From Eurosta solidaginis (taxonomy: Eukaryota; Arthropoda; Insecta; Diptera; Tephritidae), in the NCBI RefSeq assembly GCF_040869045.1, contig NW_027137025.1, forward strand, positions 221,914 through 285,913: DNA of 64,000 bases. Direction: 5' to 3'. Position numbers and translations under genes: made by a program. Below the pieces are notes generated by a model. That model saw only the letters and a list, made by a program, of their open reading frames with translations. It did no database searches and was not told where the DNA came from. This document shows, in pieces, positions 36,011 through 48,261 of the stretch. Within the stretch, counting starts at the first letter, position 1; every line of letters begins with the position of its first letter.

Positions 36011-39000
36011 AGCGATAATTTTTGAGATAGTTATTAAAACTGTTTAAAGGTTGTCGAACGTTGTTTCTCGTTGTATATCCTTTAATTCTAGAGTTAAATT
36101 GATAAATAACGTGTACGAATTTGTTTAACGCATTTGTTTTGGTTACTCGACGTCTCCGTTCTCGTGTAGCCTACATATTGCGTTTTTTTTTTTAATTTGC
36201 TTACCGGGCTAAAGGTTAGCATGTTTAAAATACGTAAGTCGTTTTGTTCATCAAATTTAAGTAGATAACTCATCAGTTGTTTGCATCAGAGCGACAATTT
36301 TTGAGATAGTTATTAAAACTGTTTAAAGGTTGTCAAACGTTGTTTCTCGTTGTATATCCTTTAATTCTAGAGTTAAATTGATAAATAACGTGTACGAATT
36401 TGTTTAACGCATTTGTTTTGGTTACTCGACGTCTCCGTTCTCGTGTAGCCTACATATTGCGTTTTTTTTTTAATTTGCTTACCGGGCTAAAGGTTAGCAT
36501 GTTTAAAATACGTAAGTCGTTTTGTTCATCAAATTTAAGTAGATAACTCATCAGTTGTTTGCATCAGAGCGACAATTTTTGAGATAGTTATTAAAACTGT
36601 TTAAAGGTTGTCAAACGTTGTTTCTTGTTGTATATCCTTTAATTCTAGAGTTAAATTGATAAATAACGTGTACGAATTTGTTTAACGCATTTGTTTTGGT
36701 TACTCGACGTCTCCGTTCTCGTGTAGCCTACATATTGGGTTTTTTTTTTAATTTGCTTACCGGGCTAAAGGTTAGCATAATTAAAATACGTAAGTCGTTT
36801 TATTCAACAAATTTAAGTAGATAACTCATCAGTTGTTTGCATCAGAGCGACAATTTTTGAGATAGTTATTAAAACTGTTTAAAGGTTGTCAAACGTTGTT
36901 TCTCGTTGTATATCCTTTAATTCTAGAGTTAAATTGATAAATAACGTGTACGAATTTGTTTAACGCATTTGTTTTGGTTTCTCGACGTCTCCGTTCTCGT
37001 GTAGCCTACATATTGCGTTTTTTTTTTAATTTGCTTACCGGCTAAAGGTTAGCATGTTTAAAATACGTAAGTCGTTTTGTTCATCAAATTTAAGTAGATA
37101 ACTCATCAGTTGTTTGCATCAGAGCGACAATTTTTGAGATAGTTATTAAAAACTGTTTAAAGGTTGTCAAACGTTGTTTCTCGTTGTATATCCTTTAATT
37201 CTAGAGTAAAATTGATAAATAAACGTGTACGAATTTGTTTAACGCATTTGTTTTGGTTACTCGACGTCTCCGTTCTCGTGTAGCCTACATATTGCGTTTT
37301 TTTTTTTAATTTGCTTGCCGGGCTAAAGGTTAGCATGTTTAAAATACGTAAGTCGTTTTGTTCATCATATTTAAGTAGATAACTCATCAGTTGTTTGCAT
37401 CAGAGCGATAATTTTTGAGATAGTTATTAAAACTGTTTTAAAGGTTGTCAAACGTTGTTTCTCGTTGTATATCCTTTAATTCTAGAGTTAAATTGATAAA
37501 TAACGTGTACGAATTTGTTTAACGCATTTGTTTTGGTTACTCGACGTCTCCGTTCTCGTGTAGCCTACATATTGCGTTTTTTTTTTTAATTTGCTTACCG
37601 GGCTAAAGGTTACCATGTTTAAAATACGTAAGTCGTTTTGTTCATCAAATTTAAGTAGATAACTCATCAGTTGTTTGCATCAGAGCGACAATTTTTGAGA
37701 TAGTTATTAAAACTGTTTAAAGGTTGTCAAACGTTGTTTCTCGTTGTATATCCTTTAATTCTAGAGTTAAATTGATAAATAACGTGTACGAATTTGTTTA
37801 ACGCATTTGTTTTGGTTACTCGACGTCTCCGTTCTCGTGTAGCCTACATATTGCGTTTTTTTTTTAATTTGCTTACCGGGCTAAAGGTTAGCATGTTTAA
37901 AATACGTAAGTCGTTTTGTTCATCATATTTAAGTAGATAACTCATCAGTTGTTTGCATCAGAGCGATAATTTTTGAGATAGTTATTAAAACTGTTTAAAG
38001 GTTGTCAAACGTTTTTCTCGTTGTATATCCTTTAATTCTAGAGTTAAATTGATAAATAACGTGTACGAATTTGTTTAACGCATTTGTTTTGGTTACTCGA
38101 CGTCTCCGTTCTCGTGTAGCCTACATATTGCGTTTTTTTTTTTAATTTGCTTACCGGGCTAAAGGTTAGCATGTTTAAAATACGTAAGTCGTTTTGTTCA
38201 TCATACTTAAGTAGATAACTCATCAGTTGTTTGCATCAGAGCGATAATTTTTGAGATAGTTATTAAAACTGTTTAAAGGTTGTCAAACGTTGTTTGTCGT
38301 TGTATATCCTTTAATTCTAGAGTTAAATTGATAAATAACGTGTACGAATTTGTTTAACGCATTTGTTTTGGTTACTCGACGTCTCCGTTCTCGTGTAGCC
38401 TACATATTGCGTTTTTTTTTAAATTTGCTTGCCGGGCTAAAGGTTAGCATGTTTAAAATACGTAAGTCGTTTTGTTCATCAAATTTAAGTAGATAACTCA
38501 TCAGTTGTTTGCATCAGAGTGACAATTTTTGAGATAGTTATTAAAACTGTTTAAAGGTTGTCAAACGTTGTTTCTCGTTGTATATCCTTTAATTCTAGAG
38601 TTAAATTGATAAATAACGTGTACGAATTTGTTTAACGCATTTGTTTTGGTTACTCGACGTCTCCGTTCTCGTGTAGCCTACATATTGCGTTTTTTTTTTT
38701 AATTTGCTTACCGGGCTAAAGGTTAGCATGTTTAAAATACGTAAGTCGTTTTGTTCATCAAATTTAAGTAGATAACTCAGCAGTTGTTTGCATCAGAGCG
38801 ACAATTTTTGAGATAGTTATTAAAACTGTTTAAAGGTTGTCAAACGTTGTTTCTCGTTGTATATCCTTTAATTCTAGAGTTAAATTGATAAATAACGTGT
38901 ACGAATTTGTTTAACGCATTTGTTTTGGTTACTCGACGTCTCCGTTCTCGTGTAGCCTACATATTGCGTTTTTTTTTTAATTTGCTTACCGGGCTAAAGG

Positions 39001-41024
39001 TTAGCATGTTTAAAATACGTAAGTCGTTTTGTTCAACAAATTTGAGTAGATAACTCAACAGTTGTTTGCATCAGAGCGACAATTTTTGAGATAGTTATTA
39101 AAACTGTTTAAAGGTTGTCAAACGTTGTTTCTCGTTGTATATCCTTTAATTCTAGAGTTAAATTGATAAATAAGGTGTACGAATTTGTTTAACGCATTTG
39201 TTTTGGTTACTCGACGTCTCCGTTCTCGTGTAGCCTACATATTGCGTTTTTTTTTTTTTAATTTGCTTACCGGGCTAAAGGTTAGCATGTTTAAAATACG
39301 TAAGTCGTTTTGTTCATCATATTTAAGTAGATAACTCATCAGTTGTTTGCATCAGAGCGATAATTTTTGAGATAGTTATTAAAACTGTTTAAAGGTTGTC
39401 AAACGTTGTTTCTCGTTGTATATCCTTTAATTCTAGAGTTAAATTGATAAATAACGTGTACGAATTTGTTTAACGCATTTGTTTTGGTTACTCGACGTCT
39501 CCGTTCTCGTGTAGCCTACATATTGCGTTTTTTTTTAATTTGCTTACCGGGCTAAAGGTTAGCATGTTTAAAATACGTAAGTCGTTTTGTTCATCATATT
39601 TAAGTAGATAACTCATCAGTTGTTTGCATCAGAGCGATAATTTTTGAGATAGTTATTAAAACTGTTTAAAGGTTGTCAAACGTTGTTTCTCGTTGTATAT
39701 CCTTTAATTCTAGAGTTAAATTGATAAATAACGTGTACGAATTTGTTTAACGCATTTGTTTTGGTTACTCGACGTCTCCGTTCTCGTGTAGCCTACATAT
39801 TGCGTTTTTTTTTTAATTTGCTTACCGGGCTAAAGGTTAGCATGTTTAAAATACGTAAGTCGTTTTGTTCATCAAATTTAAGTAGATAACTCATCAGTTG
39901 TTTGCATCAGAGCGACAATTTTTGAGATAGTTATTAAAACTGTTTAAAGGTTGTCAAACGTTGTTTCTCGTTTTATATCCTTTAATTCTAGAGTTAAATT
40001 GATAAATAACGTGTACGAATTTGTTTAACGCATTTGTTTTGGTTACTCGACGTCTCCGTTCTCGTGTAGCCTACATATTGCGTTTTTTTTTTAATTTGCT
40101 TACCGGGCTAAAGGTTAGCATGTTTAAAATACGTAAGTCGTTTTGTTCATCATATTTAAGTAGATAACTCATCAGTTGTTTGCATCAGAGCGATAATTTT
40201 TGAGATAGTTATTAAAACTGTTTAAAGGTTGTCAAACGTTGTTTCTCGTTGTATATCCTTTAATTCTAGAGTTAAATTGATAAATAACGTGTACGAATTT
40301 GTTTAACGCATTTGTTTTGGTTACTCGACGTCTCCGTTCTCGTGTAGCCTACATATTGCGTTTTTTTTTTAAATTTGCTTACCGGGCTAAAGGTTAGCAT
40401 GTTTAAAATACGTAAGTCGTTTTGTTCAACAAATTTAAGTAGATAACTCATCAGTTGTTTGCATCAGAGCGATAATTTTTGAGATAGTTATTAAAACTGT
40501 TTAAAGGTTGTCAAACGTTGTTTCTCGTTGTATATCCTTTAATTCTAGAGTTAAATTGATAAATAACGCGTACGAATTTTTTTAACGCATTTGTTTTGGT
40601 TACTCGACGTCTCCGTTCTCGTGTAGCCTACATATTGCGTTTTTTTTTTAATTTGCTTACCGGGCTAAAGGTTAGCATGTTTAAAATACGTAAGTCGTTT
40701 TGTTCTTCAAATTTAAGTAGATAACTCATCAGTTGTTTGCATCAGAGCGATAATTTTTGAGATAGTTATTAAAACTGTTTAAAGGTTGTCAAACGTTGTT
40801 TCTCGTTGTATATCCTTTAATTCTAGAGTTAAATTGATAAATAACGTGTACGAATTTGTTTAACGCATTTGTTTTGGTTACTCGACGTCTCCGTTCTCGT
40901 GTAGCCTACATATTGCGTTTTTTTTTTTAATTTGCTTACCGGGCTAAAGGTTAGCATGTTTAAAATACGTAAGTCGTTTTGTTCATCATATTTAAGTAGA
41001 TAACTCATCAGTTGTTTGCATCAG
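36011..41024 (+). repeat. Region 5: mixed monomers rich in private variants
   Basis: About 18 units, many with head C. Private changes include 'cttgttg' (36625), 'attggg' (36738), 'gcataatt' (36777), 'cttgccg' (37315 and 38430), 'taccatg' (37612), 'cgtttttctcg' (38010), 'agagtgac' (38518), 'ctcaacag' (39056), 'aaggtg' (39173), a T tract of 13 (39247) and 'cgcgtacg' (40568). Four single-base indels cluster at 37040-37440. No HOR register or gene is evident. Confidence 0.8.
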
Positions 41025-41860
41025 AGCGATAATTTTTGAGATAGTTATTAAAACTGTTTAAAGGTTGTCAAACGTTGTTTCTCGTTGTATATCCTTTAAT
41101 TCTAGAGTTAAATTGATAAATAACGTGTACGAATTTGTTTAACGCATTTGTTTTGGTTACTCAACGTCTCCGTTCTCCTGTAGCCCACATATTCCGTTTT
41201 TTTTTTTTAATTTGCTTACCGGGCTAAAGGTTAGCATGTTTAAAATACGTAAGTCGTTTTGTTCATCAAATTTAAGTAGATAACTCATCAGTTGTTTGCA
41301 TCAGAGCGATAATTTTTGAGATAGTTATTAAAACTGTTTAAAGGTTGTCAAACGTTGTTTCTCGTTGTATATCCTTTAATTCTAGAGTTAAATTGATAAA
41401 TAACGTGTACGAATTTGTTTAACGCATTTGTTTTGGTTACTCGACGTCTCCGTTCTCGTGTAGCCTACATATTGCGTTTTTTTTTTAATTTGCTTACCGG
41501 GCTAAAGGTTAGCATGCTTAAAATACGTAAGTCGTTTTGTTCAACAAATTTAAGTAGATAACTCATCAGTTGTTTGCATCAGAGCGATAATTTTTGAGAT
41601 AGTTATTAAAACTGTTTAAAGGTTGTCAAACGTTGTTTCTCGTTGTATATCCTTTAATTCTAGAGTTAAATTGATAAATAACGTGTACGAATTTGTTTAA
41701 CGCATTTGTTTTGGTTACTCGACATCTCCGTTCTCGTGTAGCCTACATATTGCGTTTTTTTTTTAATTTGCTTACCGGGCTAAAGGTTAGCATGTTTAAA
41801 ATACGTAAGTCGTTTTGTTCATCAAATTTAAGTAGATAACTCATCAGTTGTTTGCATCAG
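41025..41860 (+). repeat. Three-monomer cassette, copy 1 of 3
   Basis: Unit 1 has 'gcccac' and 'attccg' with tail B, unit 2 has 'atgctt' with tail A, unit 3 has 'gacatctcc' with tail B. This copy has extra changes in unit 1 ('tcaacg', 'ctcctg') not shared by the other two copies. Length is 836 bp. Confidence 0.87.
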
Positions 41861-43252
41861 AGCGACAATTTTTGAAATATAGATTAAAACTGTTTAAAGG
41901 TTGTCAAACGTTGTTTCTCGTTGTATATCCTTTAATTCTAGAGTTAAATTGATAAATAACGTGTACGAATTTGTTTAACGCATTTGTTTTGGTTACTCGA
42001 CGTCTCCGTTCTCGTGTAGCCTACATATTGCGTTTTTTTTTTAATTTGCTTACCGGGCTAACGGTTAGCATGTTTGAAATATGTAAGTCGTTTTGTTCAT
42101 CATATTTAAGTAGATAACTCATCAGTTGTTTGCATCAGAGCGATAATTTTTGAGATAGTTATTAAAACTGTTTAAAGGTTGTCAAACGTTGTTTCTCGTT
42201 GTATATCCTTTAATTCTAGAGTTAAATTGATAAATAACGTGTACGAATTTGTTTAACGCATTTGTTTTGGTTACTCGACGTCTCCGTTCTCGTGTAGCCT
42301 ACATATTGCGTTTTTTTTTTTTAATTTGCTTACCGGGCTAAAGGTTAGCATGTTTAAAATACGTAAGTCGTTTTGTTCATAATATTTAAGTAGATAACTC
42401 ATCAGTTGTTTGCATCAGAGCGATAATTTTTGAGATAGTTATTAAAACTGTTTAAAGGTTGTCAAACGTTGTTTCTCGTTGTATATCCTTTAATTCTAGA
42501 GTTAAATTGATAAATAACGTGTACGAATTTGTTTAACGCATTTGTTTTGGTTACTCGACGTCTCCGTTCTCGTGTAGCCTACATATTGCGTTTTTTTTTA
42601 AATTTGCTTACCGGGCTAAAGGTTAGCATGTTTAAAATACGTAAGTCGTTTTGTTAATCAAATTTAAGTAGATAACTCATCAGTTGTTTGCATCAGAGCG
42701 ACAATTTTTGAGATAGTTATTAAAACTGTTTAAAGGTTGTCAAACGTTGTTTCTCGTTGTATATCCTTTAATTCTAGAGTTAAATTGATAAATAACGTGT
42801 ACGAATTTGTTTAACGCATTTGTTTTGGTTACTCGACGTCTCCGTTCTCGTGTAGCCTACATATTGCGTTTTTTTTTTAATTTGCTTACCGGGCTAAAGG
42901 TTAGCATGTTTAAAATACGTAAGTCGTTTTGTTCATCATATTTAAGTAGATAACTCATCAGTTGTTTGCATCAGAGCGATAATTTTTGAGATAGTTATTA
43001 AAACTGTTTAAAGGTTGTCAAACGTTGTTTCTCGTTGTATATCCTTTAATTCTAGAGTTAAATTGATAAATAACGTGTACGAATTTGTTTAACGCATTTG
43101 TTTTGGTTACTCGACGTCTCCGTTCTCGTGTAGCCTACATATTGCGTTTTTTTTTTAATTTGCTTACCGGGCTAAAGGTTAGCATGTTTAAAATACGTAA
43201 GTCGTTTTGTTCATCAAATTTAAGTAGATAACTCAGCAGTTGTTTGCATCAG
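41861..43252 (+). repeat. Five spacer monomers between cassette copies 1 and 2
   Basis: Ordinary units with a mix of head C and T. The first has four substitutions within seven bases near 41876-41882 ('gaaatataga' in place of 'gagatagtta'). Near 42061 there is 'aacggtt', 'gtttgaaat' and 'atatg' in one unit. The last unit has 'ctcagcag'. Nothing else was seen. Confidence 0.75.
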
Positions 43253-44087
43253 AGCGACAATTTTTGAGATAGTTATTAAAACTGTTTAAAGGTTGTCAAA
43301 CGTTGTTTCTCGTTGTATATCCTTTAATTCTAGAGTTAAATTGATAAATAACGTGTACGAATTTGTTTAACGCATTTGTTTTGGTTACTCGACGTCTCCG
43401 TTCTCGTGTAGCCCACATATTCCGTTTTTTTTTTAATTTGCTTACCGGGCTAAAGGTTAGCATGTTTAAAATACGTAAGTCGTTTTGTTCATCAAATTTA
43501 AGTAGATAACTCATCAGTTGTTTGCATCAGAGCGATAATTTTTGAGATAGTTATTAAAACTGTTTAAAGGTTGTCAAACGTTGTTTCTCGTTGTATATCC
43601 TTTAATTCTAGAGTTAAATTGATAAATAACGTGTACGAATTTGTTTAACGCATTTGTTTTGGTTACTCGACGTCTCCGTTCTCGTGTAGCCTACATATTG
43701 CGTTTTTTTTTTTAATTTGCTTACCGGGCTAAAGGTTAGCATGCTTAAAATACGTAAGTCGTTTTGTTCAACAAATTTAAGTAGATAACTCATCAGTTGT
43801 TTGCATCAGAGCGATAATTTTTGAGATAGTTATTAAAACTTTTTAAAGGTTGTCAAACGTTGTTTCTCGTTGTATATCCTTTAATTCTAGAGTTAAATTG
43901 ATAAATAACGTGTACGAATTTGTTTAACGCATTTGTTTTGGTTACTCGACATCTCCGTTCTCGTGTAGCCTACATATTGCGTTTTTTTTTTAATTTGCTT
44001 ACCGGGCTAAAGTTTAGCATGTTTAAAATACGTAAGTCGTTTTGTTCATCAAATTTAAGTAGATAACTCATCAGTTGTTTGCATCAG
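43253..44087 (+). repeat. Three-monomer cassette, copy 2 of 3
   Basis: It carries the same markers as copy 1 at 2228 bp offset and begins with head C. Unit 3 also has 'actttttaaagg' near 43838, shared with copy 3 only, and a private 'aaagtttagc' near 44011. Copies 2 and 3 are preceded by a 'ctcagcag' unit and copy 1 is not, so copies 2 and 3 are the closer pair. Confidence 0.87.
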
Positions 44088-44643
44088 AGCGACAATTTTT
44101 GAGATAGTTATTAAAACTGTTTAAAGGTTGTCAAACGTTGTTTCTCGTTGTATATCCTTTAATTCTAGAGTTAAATTGATAAATAACGTGTACGAATTTG
44201 TTTAACGCATTTGTTTTGGTTACTCGACGTCTCCGTTCTCGTGTAGCCTACATATTGCGTTTTTTTTTTAATTTGCTTACCGGGCTAAAGGTTAGCATGT
44301 TTAAAATACGTAAGTCGTTTTGTTCATCATATTTAAGTAGATAACTCATCAGTTGTTTGCATCAGAGCGATAATTTTTGAGATAGTTATTAAAACTGTTT
44401 AAAGGTTGTCAAACGTTGTTTCTCGTTGTATATCCTTTAATTCTAGAGTTAAATTGATAAATAACGTGTACGAATTTGTTTAACGCATTTGTTTTGGTTA
44501 CTCGACGTCTCCGTTCTCGTGTAGCCTACATATTGCGTTTTTTTTTTAATTTGCTTACCGGGCTAAAGGTTAGCATGTTTAAAATACGTAAGTCGTTTTG
44601 TTCATCAAATTTAAGTAGATAACTCAGCAGTTGTTTGCATCAG

Positions 44644-45480
44644 AGCGACAATTTTTGAGATAGTTATTAAAACTGTTTAAAGGTTGTCAAACGTTGTTTC
44701 TCGTTGTATATCCTTTAATTCTAGAGTTAAATTGATAAATAACGTGTACGAATTTGTTTAACGCATTTGTTTTGGTTACTCGACGTCTCCGTTCTCGTGT
44801 AGCCCACATATTCCGTTTTTTTTTTTAATTTGCTTACCGGGCTAAAGGTTAGCATGTTTAAAATACGTAAGTCGTTTTGTTCATCAAATTTAAGTAGATA
44901 ACTCATCAGTTGTTTGCATCAGAGCGATAATTTTTGAGATAGTTATTAAAACTGTTTAAAGGTTGTCAAACGTTGTTTCTCGTTGTATATCCTTTAATTC
45001 TAGAGTTAAATTGATAAATAACGTGTACGAATTTGTTTAACGCATTTGTTTTGGTTACTCGACGTCTCCGTTCTCGTGTAGCCTACATATTGCGTTTTTT
45101 TTTTTAATTTGCTTACCGGGCTAAAGGTTAGCATGCTTAAAATACGTAAGTCGTTTTGTTCAACAAATTTAAGTAGATAACTCATCAGTTGTTTGCATCA
45201 GAGCGATAATTTTTGAGATAGTTATTAAAACTTTTTAAAGGTTGTCAAACGTTGTTTCTCGTTGTATATCCTTTAATTCTAGAGTTAAATTGATAAATAA
45301 CGTGTACGAATTTGTTTAACGCATTTGTTTTGGTTACTCGACATCTCCGTTCTCGTGTAGCCTACATATTGCGTTTTTTTTTTTAATTTGCTTACCGGGC
45401 TAAAGGTTAGCATGTTTAAAATACGTAAGTCGTTTTGTTCATCAAATTTAAGTAGATAACTCAGCAGTTGTTTGCATCAG
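44644..45480 (+). repeat. Three-monomer cassette, copy 3 of 3
   Basis: It lies 1391 bp (five monomers) after copy 2 with 'gcccac'/'attccg' near 44805, 'atgctt' near 45133, 'actttttaaagg' near 45232 and 'gacatctcc' near 45342. Unit 3 ends in 'ctcagcag', which copy 2 lacks at that place. The unit at 45133 is the last 'atgctt' monomer in the window. Confidence 0.87.
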
Positions 45481-46315
45481 AGCGACAATTTTTGAGATAG
45501 TTATTAAAACTGTTTAAAGGTTGTCAAACGTTGTTTCTCGTTGTATATCCTTTAATTCTAGAGTTAAATTGATAAATAACGTGTACGAATTTGTTTAACG
45601 CATTTGTTTTGGTTACTCGACGTCTCCGTTTTCGTGTAGCCTACATATTGCGTTTTTTTTTAATTTGCTTACCGGGCTAAAGGTTAGCATGTTTAAAATA
45701 CGTAAGTCGTTTTGTTCAACAAATTTGAGTAGATAACTCAGCAGTTGTTTGCATCAGAGCGACAATTTTTGAGATAGTTATTAAAACTGTTTAAAGGTTG
45801 TCAAACGTTGTTTCTCGTTGTATATCCTTTAATTCTAGAGTTAAATTGATAAATAACGTGTACGAGTTTGTTTAACGCATTTGTTTTGGTTACTCGACGT
45901 CTCCGTTCTCGTGTAGCCTACATATTGCGTTTTTTTTTTTAATTTGCTTACCGGGCTAAAGGTTAGCATGTTTAAAATACGTAAGTCGTTTTGTTCATCA
46001 AATTTAAGTAGATAACTCAGCAGTTGTTTGCATCAGAGTGACAATTTTTGAGATAGTTATTAAAACTGTTTAAAGGTTGTCAAACGTTGTTTCTCGTTGT
46101 ATATCCTTTAATTCTAGAGTTAAATTGATAAATAACGTGTACGAATTTGTTTAACGCATTTGTTTTGGTTACTCGACGTCTCCGTTCTCGTGTAGCCTAC
46201 ATATTGCGTTTTTTTTTTAAATATGCTTACCGGGCTAAAGGTTAGCATGTTTAAAATACGTAAGTCGTTTTGTTCATCAAATTTAAGTAGATAACTCATC
46301 AGTTGTTTGCATCAG
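45481..46315 (+). repeat. Three head-C monomers with 'ctcagcag'
   Basis: The first has 'ccgttttcg' and 'tttgagtag' (near 45631 and 45728) like the third unit of the seven-monomer segment. The third begins with 'agagtgac' near 46036, a variant otherwise seen only near 38518. These look like relatives of the 46-47 kb and 53 kb units. Confidence 0.7.
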
Positions 46316-48261
46316 AGCGACAATTTTTGAGATAGTTATTAAAACTGTTTAAAGGTTGTCAAACGTTGTTTCTCGTTGTATATCCTTTAATTCTAGAGTT
46401 AAATTGATAAATAACGTGTACGAATTTGTTTAACGCATTTGTTTTGGTTACTCGACGTCTCCGCTCTCGTGTAGCCTACATATTGCGTTTTTTTTTAATT
46501 TGCTTACCGGGCTAAAGGTTAGCATGTTTAAAATACGTAAGTCGTTTTGTTCATCATATTTAAGTAGATAACTCATCAGTTGTTTGCATCAGAGCGATAA
46601 TTTTTGAGATAGTTATTAAAACTGTTTAAAGGTTGTCAAACGTTGTTTCTCGTTGTATATCCTTTAATTCTAGAGTGAAATTGATAAATAACGTGTACGA
46701 ATTTGTTTAACGCATTTGTTTTGGTTACTCGACGTCTCCGTTCTCGTGTAGCCTACATATTGCGTTTTTTTTTTAATTTGCTTACCGGGCTAAAGGTTAG
46801 CATGTTTAAAATACGTAAGTCGTTTTGTTCATCAAATTTAAGTAGATAACTCAGCAGTTGTTTGCATCAGAGCGACAATTTTTGAGATAGTTATTAAAAC
46901 TGTTTAAAGGTTGTCAAACGTTGTTTCTCGTTGTATATCCTTTAATTCTAGAGTTAAATTGATAAATAATGTGTACGAATTTGTTTAACGCATTTGTTTT
47001 GGTTACTCGACGTCTCCGTTTTCGTGTAGCCTACATATTGCGTTTTTTTTTTTAATTTGCTTACCGGGCTAAAGGTTAGCATGTTTAAAATACGTAAGTC
47101 GTTTTGTTCAACAAATTTGAGTAGATAACTCAGCAGTTGTTTGCATCAGAGCGACAATTTTTGAGATAGTTATTAAAACTGTTTAAAGGTTGTCAAACGT
47201 TGTTTCTCGTTGTATATCCTTTAATTCTAGAGTTAAATTGATAAATAACGTGTACGAATTTGTTTAACGCATTTGTTTTGGTTACTCGACGTCTCCGTTC
47301 TCGTGTAGCCTACATATTGCGTTTTTTTTTTTAATTTGCTTACCGGGCTAAAGGTTAGCATGTTTAAAATACGTAAGTCGTTTTGTTCATCATATTTAAG
47401 TAGATAACTCATCAGTTGTTTGCATCAGAGCGATAATTTTTGAGATAGTTATTAAAACTGTTTAAAGGTTGTCAAACGTTGTTTCTCGTTGTATATCCTT
47501 TAATTCTAGAGTTAAATTGATAAATAACGTGTACGAATTTGTTTAACGCATTTGTTTTGGTTACTCGACGTCTCCGTTCTCGTGTAGCCTACATATTGCG
47601 TTTTTTTTTTAATTTGCTTACCGGGCTAAAGGTTAGCATGTTTAAAATACGTAAGTCGTTTTGTTCATCATATTTAAGTAGATAACTCATCAGTTGTTTG
47701 CATCAGAGCGATAATTTTTGAGATAGTTATTAAAACTGTTTAAAGGTTGTCAAACGTTGTTTCTCGTTGTATATCCTTTAATTCTAGAGTTAAATTGATA
47801 AATAACGTGTACGAATTTGTTTAACGCATTTGTTTTGGTTACTCGACGTCTCCGTTCTCGTGTAGCCTACATATTGCGTTTTTTTTTTTAATTTGCTTAC
47901 CGGGCTAAAGGTTAGCATGTTTAAAATACGTAAGTCGTTTTGTTCATCATATTTAAGTAGATAACTCATCAGTTGTTTGCATCAGAGCGATAATTTTTGA
48001 GATAGTTATTAAAACTGTTTAAAGGTTGTCAAACGTTGTTTCTCGTTGTATATCCTTTAATTCTAGAGTTAAATTGATAAATAACGTGTACGAATTTGTT
48101 TAACGCATTTGTTGTGGTTACTCGACGTCTCCGTTCTCGTGTAGCCTACATATTGCGTTTTTTTTAATTTGCTTACCGGGCTAAAGGTTAGCATGTTTAA
48201 AATACGTAAGTCGTTTTGTTCAACAAATTTAAGTAGATAACTCATCAGTTGTTTGCATCAG
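46316..48261 (+). repeat. Seven-monomer segment, copy 1 (1946 bp)
   Basis: Head/tail order: C-C with 'ccgctctcg' (46463); T-B with 'ctcagcag'; C-A with 'aataatg' (46970), 'ccgttttcg' and 'tttgagtag'; C-C; T-C; T-C; T-A with 'gttgtgg' (48112). Every marker recurs 6119-6120 bp downstream. This copy has a private 'gagtgaaa' near 46676. Confidence 0.9.
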
